From positions 1-35,325 of the forward strand of contig JADGAN010000048.1 of NCBI GenBank assembly GCA_015231955.1: a DNA stretch of 35,325 bases, in the 5' to 3' direction. Positions 1-6,242 of the stretch are shown one piece after another. A program made the position numbers and the translations under genes. Positions within the stretch are counted from its first letter, which is position 1; the number at the start of each line of letters is the position of its first letter. The stretch comes from Oligoflexia bacterium (GTDB lineage: Bacteria; Bdellovibrionota; Bacteriovoracia; Bacteriovoracales; Bacteriovoracaceae). The notes beneath the pieces are model-generated. The model was given only the letters and a program-made list of their open reading frames with translations. It made no database searches and had not been told where the DNA came from.

Positions 1-1
1 G

Positions 2-172
2 TTTTACCTTGGCCAATACGATAGGGCCCAAAGCTATCTAAGCAAAGTGGCGATAAAGAGTGCGGGCAGCGAAAGGTCAGTGCGTTCGCGCTATTGGCTA
101 GCGATGACTGCTCTTCATCAGCAAGAAAACAATGGAAAAGCTGGAGAAAATTCAAGGGTTACTCGCCCATAA
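2..172 (+). pseudogene. 3' end of an unidentified TPR-like protein, cut by the window edge
   Basis: The frame is open from the first bases to a TAA at 170-172. The visible residues include YDRAQSYLSKVA and SRYWLAMTAL, which resemble the helical hairpins of TPR or lytic-transglycosylase superhelical proteins. From about base 111 the same DNA, read one frame over, encodes the HNH fragment described next. The last 20 or so residues of this frame are therefore probably out-of-frame readthrough after a rearrangement, not native protein. The 5' end lies outside the window. The family assignment is a resemblance only. Confidence 0.35.
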
Positions 173-608
173 GAATAGAAAAATGACTCTTGCGGAAGTT
201 ATTGATGAAATGGCCGAGATAACACTGGAAAAGATCGATCCTGCAAGAAAGAAAGTCACCAAAACAGTAACTCCTATAAAAAGTGAAAAACCCACTCGGA
301 CCGTACCTACACAAACGGTTACGGAGTTGCATATTCGGGCCAATGGGCATTGTGAGAACTGTGGAAGTGTCTATTTATTGGAAGTCCATCACAAGCGTCC
401 TCTTTGCGATGGAGGTGGACACGAACTATCGAATCTTTTGCTTCTCTGTCACGGGTGCCACCGACGAGAATCGATAAAATATTTTGGCCATGACAAAGTT
501 GCATCTTACAACAAAAAAGAGAGCGCTGACATCGATGAGGCCACGCTAGTGGATATCTTTGCTCTTGCATCTATCCCTCGACAAATACCCTTCGAGTTGC
601 TCTATTAG
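132..608 (+). pseudogene. HNH endonuclease, C-terminal fragment
   Basis: The 158 residues carry a full HNH/zinc-knuckle nuclease motif: C74-x2-C77, H86-H87, N101, C106-x2-C109-H110. This is a nicking or double-strand DNA endonuclease fold with a zinc-stabilised beta-beta-alpha metal core. The opening residues MEKLEKIQGLLAHK match, from family knowledge, the middle of a larger HNH family that is abundant in Bdellovibrio-type genomes and normally has an N-terminal helical region of roughly 150-200 residues. That region is absent. Homology seems to begin just upstream of the ATG (about base 111), and stops at 99-101 and 105-107 close the frame. No good Shine-Dalgarno sequence precedes base 132. 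I read this as a 5'-truncated gene with an intact nuclease domain. It could still be expressed as a short protein, but that is unproven. Confidence 0.6.
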
Positions 609-712
609 TAGATTTTTTCACTCTAATGACCGATAAATGCTATTTTTTTTGAAAATCAATCATTAGAATACCAGGACAGAACTCATACTGATTAATTTTT
701 AGTTACCCTGGG

Positions 713-1395
713 ATGAATGATTTTATAATCAACTTGGCCAGTCGTTATAGAAAAGTTGCCATCAGCTACCTTTTTTCCCTCATGATAGCAGTTCTAAAAC
801 ATACTCTTACATCAGCATCAATTCTTGGAGAACTCCATAAATCACAATATAGTCGTCTCCTTGCAAAACACCCTAATTTAGCAATAGACTCCCTTGATAC
901 AATTTCAAAAAAAATAGCGCTAGAGCAACTCTTCACACTGATAACTCACAAAGACTCAATCATGGAGAAGGGTTTGTTTAATCATCAATGGCAACACAAT
1001 TCCATTACCACCAATTGCTTTCCTATCAAAGAAGAAGTGTAAATCTATGGGAGTTTAGTATTTGACCGAGCACGAACGGCTTATTCAATTAAAAGAGATT
1101 GTTGTCCTTTTAGATAGAGGATATGACGATCATGAAATTCAGAAAATGATTGTAAGGGGTCAGAAGTGTTTTATCAATAGATGGGAAATTTAAGAGAATG
1201 GATCGTTTATTCATGGATACGAAGAAACAATCTCCATGGACAACAGTTCGCTTGAATGTGAACGATAAAAAAAAAGGCGTAGGTTTCGCGCAAGACAGAT
1301 GGAAGGTAACCCCAAGGGGTTAAAAGATCTTTCCGTTACACTTTGAAGATATTGTCACTGTTCGACCTATGTAGTGATTCCCCTGTTTTTTAGAG
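713..1395 (+). pseudogene. IS4-type DDE transposase remnant, multiply broken
   Basis: The first open piece (713-1042, 109 codons) contains residues such as ELHKSQYSRLLAKHPNLA that resemble the N-terminal part of an IS4-group transposase. After a frame change near 1030 the reading continues as KKCKSMGV, stop, YLTEHERLIQ, then VVLLDRGYDDHEIQKMIV, which resembles the second-Asp block of that family (DSGYDD). It then hits another stop near 1190. Around 1205-1350, basic residues (KKKRRRF-like) match the family's later region in a different frame. Several blocks of the expected protein are missing between these pieces, so both deletions and frameshifts are present. The element is dead. No terminal inverted repeats could be assigned with confidence. 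Confidence 0.6.
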
Positions 1396-1630
1396 GTAAA
1401 TCAAGTTTTAGCGCAACAATTAAGAGTAAGTAGGAGGTTAGTCAATCTCTTGATTGAAAAGTAGCGACTCTGTGGGTAATTGCATTTCCTCCCAGTCGCA
1501 TGGAGTACGATCAAGGCCCTACATCTTGATCTCCTCTTCGTGGCCGTATAGAAAGATCACCATCTTTATCTGATGGTAATGCCCAATAGATTTTAATGGA
1601 ATGAGAAATCAAGGGATTGCACAAAATTGA
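1396..1630. other. Gap with no intact gene; possible minus-strand coding remnant
   Basis: No complete gene is seen between the IS4 remnant and the direct repeat at 1631. On the minus strand a frame ending at TAA (1438-1440) gives GLDRTPCDWEEMQLPTESLL, preceded by a TAG. The next frame upstream reads IKIYWALPSDKDGDLSIRP before its own stop at almost the same place. Together they look like the 3' end of a gene with a one-base frameshift near 1520. I do not recognise the family. A hairpin ACCATC/GATGGT lies at about 1560-1577. Confidence 0.25.
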
Positions 1631-1664
1631 TATAGACCCATCCAATTTGTGATTAAGTTGGCAC
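1631..1664 (+). repeat. Left copy of a 34/35-bp direct repeat flanking the ISNCY remnant
   Basis: Bases 1631-1647 (17 bp, starting TATAGACCCATCC) are identical to 2970-2986. After 9-10 variable bases both copies end in GTTGGCAC (1657-1664 and 2997-3004). The two copies have the same orientation and bracket the transposase remnant. They could be a long target-site duplication that has diverged, or ends of a related element. The internal mismatch argues against a recent duplication. Confidence 0.6.
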
Positions 1665-1693
1665 TATGACCGGGGAATCTAAACAAAGGATAT

Positions 1694-1704
1694 TGACCGA
1701 CCCA
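1694..1704 (+). repeat. Left terminal inverted repeat of the ISNCY-type element
   Basis: TGACCGACCCA here is a perfect inverted match to TGGGTCGGTCA at 2915-2925. A second, looser inverted match lies outside it: ATGACCG at 1666-1672 and CGGTCAT at 2945-2951. A further CGGTCAT is present just upstream of the transposase frame at 1763-1769. Repeated GACCGA-like motifs at both ends are what transposase binding sites would look like. Confidence 0.55.
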
Positions 1705-1769
1705 ATGCAATGGTTTCAAATATAATTTTCCACCAAGAAAATTATTAACCGTCACAGGAGATCGGTCAT

Positions 1770-2698
1770 ATGTATTTCAACATGTCACATGCTCATGAGA
1801 AGTTAGTTGAGAAGGGTCTTAAAGTTCCATGCTATACAGTTTTCCGCAATATTTGCCATCGCCATAAGACAGTTAAACATCCCTATAAAAAATTGAAACA
1901 AAAAATTCGCAAGATCAGAAACAGGTGTGTGGCCAGAGGGATTATGCTCCAGATAGATGGCAGCTATCATGTGTGGTTTGGTAGATTTGAGAGCTGCCTT
2001 ATAACTATTATCGATGATGCCACTGGCGAAATACTGTTTGGAAAATTTTGCAGTGCTGAAACAAAGGATGACTGCATTGATGTAATTGTGAATGTATTAA
2101 AAACCCATGGAAAGTTTGGCATTTTGTATGCAGACAAAGCTGGCGTTTATGGTGGAGCGAAGAGAGAGGGGTTTGCACATGTTTTAACAGGACTAGATGA
2201 GTTAGGAATAACGTCTATTGCTGCAAATTCTGCAGAGGCAAAAGGTAGAATTGAGCGCCAATATAGAACACTTCAAGATCGCTTAATTCCAGAGATGAGA
2301 ACAAGAGGGATTATACAACCACATCAGAAGCCAATACATATCTTCAAAATGAATACATCCCTGCCTTTAATAAACAGTTCGCAGTGCAACCCTTAAAGCC
2401 AGAGAGTCATTTTGAAAAATTATCAACTGATATCGATTTAACAGAGGTGTTTTGCAGTAGATATGACAGGAGAATATTAAAGGGACATCGGTTTTCATTC
2501 GGCAACAAAAAAATGATTATCGATACAGAAAAATTAAATTATTCACTCGTAGGAAGAGATGTTGAAGTAAGAGTGTACAAGGAGAAACCTCCTCGTTTTA
2601 TTTGTAATGGGATTGATCTCATCATTAAAGATTTTGTCAAAGAAAACGAGATAACATTCCAGCTCTATGCAAAGTTGCAAGACAAGTTTGCAGCATAG
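1770..2698 (+). pseudogene. IS1202/ISNCY-type DDE transposase, truncated and frameshifted
   Basis: The first frame (1770-2396) has the rve/integrase catalytic core: MLQIDGSYHVWFG contains the first Asp, followed by IIDDATGEI, then YADKAGVYGG with the second Asp. NSAEAKGRIERQYRTLQDRL carries the catalytic Glu. This pattern is typical of the ISNCY/IS1202 group. At about 2310-2321 the reading moves to another frame: after RGI the expected continuation TSEANTYLQNEYIPAFNKQF is encoded in the frame that includes 2384-2698, running to TAG after KLQDKFAA. No slippery heptamer is seen at the junction, so this is decay and not programmed frameshifting. The N-terminal DNA-binding half (about 100-150 residues) is absent. 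All DDE residues survive in the first frame, but the protein as encoded cannot be complete. Confidence 0.8.
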
Positions 2699-2756
2699 GA
2701 AATAAATCTTACTGGGATACAAGTCTTTTATAATTGGCACAGTTTTGGCCGCTGGA

Positions 2757-2781
2757 CTAGGGCCACACCAAATGGCCCTGG
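2757..2781 (+). terminator. Stable hairpin after the transposase remnant
   Basis: AGGGCCA (2759-2765) and TGGCCCT (2773-2779) form a perfect 7-bp GC-rich stem with a 7-base loop. It extends by a wobble pair and a C-G pair to 2757/2781. It lies 60 bp after the transposase stop and inside the inverted repeats. No U-tract follows, so it is not a classical intrinsic terminator. It could block readthrough or be a transposition-related structure. Confidence 0.4.
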
Positions 2782-2914
2782 TCTTAGCTGCCTCAATTGA
2801 AGCAGAGTCGCGACCTCAAACATAGTGTCAGTACATTTTTATTGAAAAAAACAACTAAATCTATAGAATTCAACCTAAAGTAAGATTGAAAAGTTTCCGA
2901 GACAAATAAAACGC

Positions 2915-2925
2915 TGGGTCGGTCA
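2915..2925 (-). repeat. Right terminal inverted repeat of the ISNCY-type element
   Basis: TGGGTCGGTCA is the exact inverse complement of the left repeat at 1694-1704. Identity ends abruptly inward (GCGTTT on this side, ATGCAA on the other). Outward, CGGTCAT at 2945-2951 repeats the theme. Confidence 0.55.
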
Positions 2926-2969
2926 CATTCCCAGTATCACAAATCGGTCATGGTCGAAACAAATTCACA

Positions 2970-3004
2970 TATAGACCCATCCAATTGCCAATCTTTGTTG
3001 GCAC
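2970..3004 (+). repeat. Right copy of the 34/35-bp direct repeat
   Basis: The first 17 bases are identical to 1631-1647 and the last 8 bases (GTTGGCAC) to 1657-1664. Within this copy, GCCAA (2987-2991) can pair with TTGGC (2998-3002). Beyond 3004 there is no further match. Bases 3005-3114 contain no recognisable gene, only the leader region of the next gene. Confidence 0.6.
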
Positions 3005-3114
3005 TTTAGAAATAAAAGACAGGTAAACATCCCTTATATTCTCTATGAAAAATCAATTGATTATATCTATTTTGTTGACAGGTGTGAATAGGTTAAAAGG
3101 AGGATCTCATCTCT

Positions 3115-3174
3115 ATGTTACTATTGAAAATTATAGTAGGCCAAAAGAATTATTGCAGGAGAATTTTGTTATGA
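3115..3174 (+). CDS. Possible 19-codon leader peptide coupled to the repeat protein
   Basis: A very strong Shine-Dalgarno sequence (AAGGAGG, 3097-3103) precedes an ATG at 3115. It opens a 19-residue frame, MLLLKIIVGQKNYCRRILL, whose TGA (3172-3174) overlaps the start codon of the exported repeat protein in an ATGA arrangement. The downstream start has its own AGGAG. The arrangement is what a translationally coupled leader would look like. The peptide has no recognised motif, and the frame could be chance. What favours it is the strength of the ribosome-binding site and the exact ATGA junction. Confidence 0.3.
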   Translation: MLLLKIIVGQKNYCRRILL

Positions 3175-5039
3175 AAAAAAAGTGTACAAGTATATGGGTA
3201 TCGACTTTGTTTACCTTGTCCTTTTTTGTCATAAGCATAAGTTCTCTGGTGATGGCAGAGGAATACCGTTTTAAATACGATCCAACTTGTGATCCCATCT
3301 CTAGTATTGCTAATACGAAAAATGCTCAAGAAAAAAATGTTAAGATCCAGTCTTTAGTTCAAAAAATCCATGAAAATTCTAGCAATATCCAAAAGAACTC
3401 TGATCATAAAATGCCCAATGAGATCATGGTAAACTTATCGCTTCCCAAAAATAAACTTGATTCTCTTAATGACAATAAACTTAATAAAGACAATAAACCT
3501 AATGATGACAATAAACTTAAAAATGACCATCTTTTGCGACAATTTATAAATATTAACATTGATCCAAATCAGAATACAGATTCACGCTTTGTCGAATTTA
3601 AATATTTTTCACAAAAAGAGTTAGATTGTCATCTTACTTTCTTAGATAGAATTGAAGATAACAAAAAATTGCATATCGAAATCTTTAAGCAATTCCTTGC
3701 TCAAAATGCAAAAGCGGGAAATCCTAAAAAAACGGATCCAATGGCCCAAGTTGATACTCCTACTAGCAGCAAATCACCTGAAGCAGAAATAAAATCTGGT
3801 CAGAGTAGTTCAATCGACGATCATTTAGTCGCTGCATCTTCTTTATCGACTCCGGAGGCGTTGTTGGCATCCGCATGTAGTGCTGACCCTAACGAGAAAG
3901 TAAAGGGAAGAATGCAAAGAATGATCGACGTTTTAGAAACAACCGCTGCACTAAATGAGTTCGATATTCCCTATTACCCTAAAAAGATTGCAAATCCTGC
4001 TGAGATGCAAATCACTGGAGAAAAACTTGTAACCGCAATCCAAAATGCTATCAGAGCAATTGACTTAAAAAAATTGAAGATCCGCTACGAGGAGAAGATG
4101 CAAAAGCTTGATGCTAAGATCCAAGATAAGTCCACGGCAAAAGAAAAAAAGCTGCTTACTCATCATTATAATCTTCTCCTGGCCAAACACAAAGCATGGA
4201 CTTCTAGTGAATCGGTATCAAAAGAAGAGAAAAGCCTCGTTGGTGGAAAATTGCATGACAAGGTAACGCCTGCTCGCAATGGAGACATCCCTGTTGTCGA
4301 AGGATTACAAGAAAAAAAAGATCCTGAGAACAAGCAAGGGAACGTTTCTGTGGGATTGAAAAATAGCAATGCAAAAGAGAGTAGTGATAGTGTTCATGAT
4401 ACTCAAGGTAAGGCAAATCTTGGGCAAGAAAAATTTATTGAGGTGGGAGGAAAACAGCATTTAGCGTCTGAAGCGCCTTTTCAAAAAGATACATCGATAG
4501 TGGAGGGTCTTGCATGGGAGAAAAAGCAAAAGGGCAAATGGGAAACGAAGTCCCAGCTTCTCCAGGCAGTTTCAGGTAAGACGCAAGAAATTAAATATAA
4601 CGAAACTGGTACTAAGTACAAAAAAGACACCGCTATGGGTGAGGGACTTGCATGGAAAAAAGCTACTGATAGCAAGAAATGGATCGCTCCTGCTATGGTG
4701 AAATTGGATAAGAGTGCTGCCAAAGAGAGTAGTGATAGTGTTCATGATACTCAAGATAAGGCAAATCTTGAGCAAGAAAAATTTATTGAGGTTGGAGGAA
4801 AAAAGTATTTAGCGTCTGAAGCGCCTTTTCAAAAAGATACATCGACAGGGGAGGGTTTTGCATGGGAGAAAAAGCAAAAGGGCAAATGGGAAACTAAGTC
4901 CACGCTTCCTCAGGCAGCTGCAGATAAGGAGCAAGAAATTAGATATAGTGGAACGGATACGAAGTACAAAAAAGACACTGCTATTGGGGAAGGACTTGCA
5001 TGGAAAAAAATTAACGCCCACTGGGGCCTGAAAGAATAG
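3171..5039 (+). CDS. Exported low-complexity protein with C-terminal tandem repeats
   Basis: This is a 622-residue protein of unknown family. The ATG at 3171 is chosen because AGGAG lies at 3157-3161 and the protein then begins with a classic Sec signal: MKKK, a hydrophobic stretch, and a likely cleavage after LVMA at about residue 30. An in-frame ATG at 3045 lacks a ribosome-binding site. The mature part is very hydrophilic, Lys/Asp/Asn rich, with an NDNKLNKDNKPNDDNK-type stretch near residues 100-118. Residues 401-516 and 517 to about 614 are two copies of a 116-residue repeat. Inside each copy the motif KDT-x3-EGLAWEKK occurs twice, giving four close copies plus one diverged copy (VVEGLQEKK) upstream. 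No catalytic motif is visible. It is likely secreted or periplasmic, possibly adhesive or structural. It sits beside insertion-sequence remnants and has a more AT-rich composition than the operons to the right. Confidence 0.75.
   Translation: MKKKCTSIWVSTLFTLSFFVISISSLVMAEEYRFKYDPTCDPISSIANTKNAQEKNVKIQSLVQKIHENSSNIQKNSDHKMPNEIMVNLSLPKNKLDSLNDNKLNKDNKPNDDNKLKNDHLLRQFININIDPNQNTDSRFVEFKYFSQKELDCHLTFLDRIEDNKKLHIEIFKQFLAQNAKAGNPKKTDPMAQVDTPTSSKSPEAEIKSGQSSSIDDHLVAASSLSTPEALLASACSADPNEKVKGRMQRMIDVLETTAALNEFDIPYYPKKIANPAEMQITGEKLVTAIQNAIRAIDLKKLKIRYEEKMQKLDAKIQDKSTAKEKKLLTHHYNLLLAKHKAWTSSESVSKEEKSLVGGKLHDKVTPARNGDIPVVEGLQEKKDPENKQGNVSVGLKNSNAKESSDSVHDTQGKANLGQEKFIEVGGKQHLASEAPFQKDTSIVEGLAWEKKQKGKWETKSQLLQAVSGKTQEIKYNETGTKYKKDTAMGEGLAWKKATDSKKWIAPAMVKLDKSAAKESSDSVHDTQDKANLEQEKFIEVGGKKYLASEAPFQKDTSTGEGFAWEKKQKGKWETKSTLPQAAADKEQEIRYSGTDTKYKKDTAIGEGLAWKKINAHWGLKE
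4371..5012 (+). repeat. Two-copy 348-bp in-frame tandem repeat
   Basis: Copy 1 is 4371-4718. Copy 2 begins at 4719 and is recognisable to about 5012, where the gene ends. Long stretches are near-identical at the DNA level (for example AGAGTAGTGATAGTGTTCAT at 4376 and 4725). Others, such as those around QAVSGKTQ/QAAADKEQ, have diverged. This suggests duplication followed by drift, with some segments conserved. Confidence 0.85.
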
Positions 5040-5076
5040 ATATAGGGTTAAATTGGGTTCCCGTAAGTGAGTCGAG

Positions 5077-5274
5077 CTATTTAGAGATAGGAAGAAGATT
5101 TTGTTGCATTTGTCTTCTGTAAAAAACAGCACCAAAAAGTGAGCTAAAAGTAATCACACTAAAAGCAATGGCAATAGCGATTATAGAAGTTATAAACACG
5201 AGCGACTCTATTTTATGAATTGCAAAATGAAAAAAATCCAGTGCTATTAAAGGGGTGGTAGCGTAAAAGGACAT
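5077..5274 (-). CDS. Possible small membrane protein in the 5040-5394 gap
   Basis: A 65-codon minus-strand frame encodes one or two hydrophobic segments (SLVFITSIIAIAIAFSVITF near residues 27-46) followed by a basic FYRR stop-transfer-like sequence. That is a plausible single-pass topology. There is no clear Shine-Dalgarno sequence upstream of 5274 and I do not recognise a family. It could be a chance frame in AT-rich DNA. The rest of 5040-5394 holds no other credible gene. An imperfect hairpin (AGGCC/GGCCT, about 5370-5394) lies just past the stop of the neighbouring minus-strand gene and might act in termination, but it lacks a U-tract in that direction. Confidence 0.3.
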   Translation of the reverse strand: MSFYATTPLIALDFFHFAIHKIESLVFITSIIAIAIAFSVITFSSLFGAVFYRRQMQQNLLPISK

Positions 5275-5394
5275 TATTGAAACCAGTAAGCTAAAAAAAT
5301 TGGCCGTCGGTTTCAGGATAAAGAATAGTTTAGAACTTCTTTTGCAGGCGTTTGTGCACGCTTATCTCAGGCCCCCACATGCAGGTTCTGGCCT

Positions 5395-6174
5395 CTATTT
5401 TTTCCAATCAATAAGTCCGTATTTATCCAAAATTGTTTTAAGTTTTCCATTTTTCCTAAGCTCGGTAAGCCCTTGTCCAAGGATTTCACTATATTCTTTA
5501 GATTTTTTGTTATTAGGATTAAAACCTACATGAATCTCATCCTCCCCAACGCAGCCTAAATTTTCCAACTCCGCGGAGAATTTCTTATTCTTCAAATGAA
5601 ATGTAATAACATCCTCATTTTCAATAAATACATCCACTTTTCCATTCATTACTTTAGCGATAATTAGATCAATAGCGTTGCTTCCAGAAGTAATTTCTAC
5701 TTTTCCATTTTCACTATTTTCTTTCACATAGCTATCCACTGGTTCACCATAGGTGTAAGCATTAATTAAAGTAAGTTTAACTTTTTTTAGAGATTCACTT
5801 CCATCATAATGCCATTTTAACTTACCTTTTACCCCATAAAAGCAGTTTTTCATATGTCCTAGTGCTTCCGTTGGGTAAATCATATCCGGTGCATCTGATT
5901 TAGCAGCACCCACTAAAACCTCCGCTTTCCCCTCTCGAACATGTTTTATAGACCTCGTCCAAGGAAGTATCTCGTATTCAATCTTATAGTTGAGGTTAGT
6001 AAAAACTTGTTTAATTATCTCAATCATGTATCCGGGAGAATCACCAGGTTTACATGTATATGGACACCATTCGTCCGATACTAAACGTATTACATTAACC
6101 TTATCAGTAGCTGCAAATGTATTTGATATATTTGCGACTGAAAAAACTGCTATAAGTATCAATACCAAACGCAT
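5395..6174 (-). CDS. Orphan periplasmic solute-binding protein, family 3 (SBP_bac_3)
   Basis: A 259-residue protein with an N-terminal Sec signal (MRLVLILIAVFSVANISNTFAA). The rest has the fold pattern of SBP family 3, the family of HisJ/GlnH-type polar amino-acid binding proteins. Visible family features are the EWCPY...PGYMIEIIKQVF segment at the start of lobe 1, LPWTRSIKHVREGKAEVLVG, a hinge region, and a C-terminal ELRKNGKLKTILDKYG helix. A perfect AGGAGG lies 5 nt before the ATG. No permease or ATPase gene is adjacent, so it is either an orphan binding protein for a transporter elsewhere or a stand-alone sensor-type SBP. Such orphans are numerous in Bdellovibrio-like genomes. The ligand cannot be told from the sequence. 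The AT-rich 6180-6240 stretch upstream probably holds its promoter. Confidence 0.85.
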   Translation of the reverse strand: MRLVLILIAVFSVANISNTFAATDKVNVIRLVSDEWCPYTCKPGDSPGYMIEIIKQVFTNLNYKIEYEILPWTRSIKHVREGKAEVLVGAAKSDAPDMIYPTEALGHMKNCFYGVKGKLKWHYDGSESLKKVKLTLINAYTYGEPVDSYVKENSENGKVEITSGSNAIDLIIAKVMNGKVDVFIENEDVITFHLKNKKFSAELENLGCVGEDEIHVGFNPNNKKSKEYSEILGQGLTELRKNGKLKTILDKYGLIDWKK

Positions 6175-6242
6175 AATTATCCTCCTGTGATTATTATATA
6201 ATTATATGTTAACCCCAAATTATTTTTTTGAATATAATAATT

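Larger units (their letters stand above)
1665..2969 (+). mobile_element. Degenerate IS1202/ISNCY-type insertion sequence
   Basis: The element encodes a frameshifted integrase-core transposase (1770-2698) between inverted repeats. The perfect 11-bp repeats at 1694 and 2925 give an inner size of 1232 bp. The outer limits used here run up to the flanking direct repeats, giving about 1.3 kb. Intact members of this family are usually longer and encode an N-terminal helix-turn-helix region that is missing here, so an internal 5' deletion is likely. The exact ends are uncertain to within about 30 bp on each side. Confidence 0.55.

Noticed and set aside
2300-2330. Programmed frameshifting in the ISNCY transposase
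   Set aside because: No slippery heptamer or pseudoknot-like structure is visible at the junction, and the N-terminal half of the protein is missing too.
3075-3080. Perfect TTGACA -35 box upstream of the repeat protein
   Set aside because: No acceptable -10 hexamer follows at 16-18 bp; that position is the AAGGAGG ribosome-binding sequence.
4809-5135. Hydrophobic 108-codon minus-strand frame under the tandem repeats
   Set aside because: Its Phe/Leu richness is the complement of Lys/Glu codons in the repeat protein; the plus strand has the signal peptide and ribosome-binding site.
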